Assembly (NCBI GenBank): GCA_016845175.1
Contig: JAERTD010000014.1
Coordinates: forward strand, 62,001-126,000
Direction of reading: 5' to 3'
From: Bacteroidota bacterium
GTDB taxonomy: Bacteria; Bacteroidota; Bacteroidia; Bacteroidales; F082
DNA length: 64,000 nt
This document shows positions 62,916 through 64,000 of this stretch, piece after piece (positions within the stretch are counted from its first letter, which is position 1; each line of letters opens with the position of its first letter). A program made the translations under genes and the position numbers. The notes under the pieces are model-generated. The model was not told the DNA's origin. It did no database searches and was given only the letters and a program-made list of their open reading frames with translations.

Positions 62916-63929
62916 ATGAAAACAACTGTATTGCTCATTAACCTGGGAACTCCCGATTCTCCAAAAACCTCCGATGTAAGAAAGTACCTGACGGAATTCT
63001 TAAATGACAAGCGGGTGATTGATTTACCCTGGTTGGGCAGAAAATCTTTGGTGAATGCTATTATAGTCCCTTTCAGGTCATCTAAATCAGCCAAACTTTA
63101 CAGTGAATTATGGACTGAGGATGGGTCACCATTATTGATTAATGCTTACCAACTTCAGAAAGCACTATCCAAAGAACTGGGCAGCAGTTATGAAGTAGAA
63201 CTGGCCATGAGATATGGCAAACCATCCCTAAAGAAGAAATTGAAAGAATTGGAAGCCAGGCAGCCTGAGCGGATAATTCTGGTTCCCTTATATCCACAAT
63301 ATGCCTCTTCAACCACAGGTTCAACACTTGAATTGGCGATGAAGGCCATTGCCAGATGGAAACAACTTCCTGAAGTAAAAACCATCCATCATTTCCATGA
63401 CCAGGAAGGTTTTATTGACTCTTTTGCAGATCGTATCAAACACTATAAACCTGAAGATTATGACCATGTGGTCATGAGTTACCATGGGTTGCCCTTAAAT
63501 CAGGTAACAGAAGCCCATCAAGGAAAAACTTGTGAGGAGATGCGGTGTGAATACAGCAGAAATGAATCCAATCATTTTTGCTACCGGGCCTCATGCTATG
63601 AAACCTCACATCTGTTGGCTGAGAAGTTGCAGCTGAAAAAAGAGGACTATACTGTTTGTTTCCAATCGCGTCTTAACAAAAACTGGACAAGTCCCTTTAC
63701 CGATGAAGTGGTATTGCACCATGCACAAGCTGGCAAGAAAAAGCTATTGGTAACCAGCCCTGCTTTTGTAGCTGATTGTTTGGAAACCATTCATGAATTG
63801 GGAACGGAACTCAAAAGAGATTTTGAAGAAGAAGGTGGTGCGCAATTGACTTTGGTCGAAAGCCTGAATGTGATGCCTAAATGGGTTGAGACGCTGGCCA
63901 ACTGGGTGAATGAGGCCAACCAAAATTAG
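62916..63929 (+). CDS. hemH: Ferrochelatase
   Basis: 337 residues. VLLINLGTPDSPKTSDVRKY, RYGKPSLKKKLKELE, the catalytic His in VVMSYHGLPLNQVTEA and the active-site stretch VTSPAFVADCLETIHELG are typical. It inserts iron into protoporphyrin IX, the last step of the haem pathway. Its TAG stop overlaps the stop of the convergent gene at 63926 by 4 bp. Confidence 0.96.
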   Translation: MKTTVLLINLGTPDSPKTSDVRKYLTEFLNDKRVIDLPWLGRKSLVNAIIVPFRSSKSAKLYSELWTEDGSPLLINAYQLQKALSKELGSSYEVELAMRYGKPSLKKKLKELEARQPERIILVPLYPQYASSTTGSTLELAMKAIARWKQLPEVKTIHHFHDQEGFIDSFADRIKHYKPEDYDHVVMSYHGLPLNQVTEAHQGKTCEEMRCEYSRNESNHFCYRASCYETSHLLAEKLQLKKEDYTVCFQSRLNKNWTSPFTDEVVLHHAQAGKKKLLVTSPAFVADCLETIHELGTELKRDFEEEGGAQLTLVESLNVMPKWVETLANWVNEANQN

Positions 63930-64000
63930 TGTGCCAGATATGCTCTGACCACAGCAATACTTTCCTCAGGTTTATCAAGAAAGATCCAGTGACCAGCATC
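63926..64000 (-). CDS. C-terminus of an alpha/beta hydrolase (runs off the window)
   Basis: The last 24 codons read DAGHWIFLDKPEESIAVVRA-YLAH on the minus strand, ending at TAA 63926-63928. The AGHW...DKPEE pattern is the catalytic-His region of alpha/beta hydrolases such as carboxyl esterases or MhpC-like enzymes. Only the tail is in the window, so the substrate cannot be judged. Its stop codon overlaps that of hemH on the opposite strand. Confidence 0.75.
   Translation of the reverse strand, partial: DAGHWIFLDKPEESIAVVRAYLAH

Overview
The window is chromosomal DNA from a member of the Bacteroidota (Bacteroidetes). The evidence is the complete porP-porK(gldK)-porL-porM-porN type IX secretion core, the secG-groES-groEL neighbourhood, an HMG-CoA/mevalonate route with a GYDIA-type GHMP kinase, lipoprotein-rich gene content and frequent TAnnTTTG -7 promoter boxes. 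The genes and local repeats would fit a marine or anaerobe-related lineage such as the Marinilabiliales, but the order cannot be fixed from this sequence alone. There are no rRNA genes, CRISPR arrays, recognisable insertion sequences or prophages. Only one tRNA (Ala, GGC) is present.

Layout. 1-5.2 kb is small accessory or envelope genes: a truncated TPR protein, an HsmA-like membrane protein, a PepSY-like protein, an S9 peptidase and a GIY-YIG gene. The GIY-YIG gene is bounded by two copies of a 33-nt piece of the tRNA-Ala terminator. 5.2-12.5 kb holds a PKD lipoprotein, ThpR and the T9SS operon, closed by a strong terminator. 12.5-18.7 kb holds recG, pheT and a sigma-54 activator without a sensor domain. 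18.8-24.8 kb holds a split LVIVD-propeller pair with a barrel-like partner, then lptE, a TPR protein, secG, groES and groEL. 25-29.9 kb carries the mevalonate pathway (HMG-CoA reductase, GYDIA kinase, decarboxylase, mevalonate kinase). 30-36 kb holds adenine deaminase, an ArsR repressor with a palindromic operator, an Ig-like lipoprotein, a polysaccharide deacetylase and phosphoglycerate mutase. 37-39.9 kb is a LytTR regulator, a histidine-kinase homologue that has lost its histidine, and an intact LytS-type kinase. 40-41.6 kb encodes an exported protein with a strictly periodic 34-residue repeat. 44-48 kb is a tandem pair of ClC anion transporters with CBS domains, followed by QueD-like/PTPS, FolE, a BI-1 protein and FabD. 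50.9-63.9 kb is a two-component system and a near-complete haem pathway (hemA-C-D-B-L-E-N-G, a 4-helix membrane protein, hemH). The window ends in the tail of a convergent alpha/beta hydrolase.

How the genes work together. The T9SS genes build the export motor and ring used for secretion and, in gliding relatives, motility. The mevalonate genes feed isoprenoid synthesis. The haem cluster covers all steps from glutamyl-tRNA to protohaem. The least explained items are the 34-residue repeat protein, the pseudokinase/kinase/LytTR trio, the split LVIVD genes with a shared sigma-54-like box, the ClC pair with channel-like residues, and the di-histidine membrane protein between hemG and hemH.
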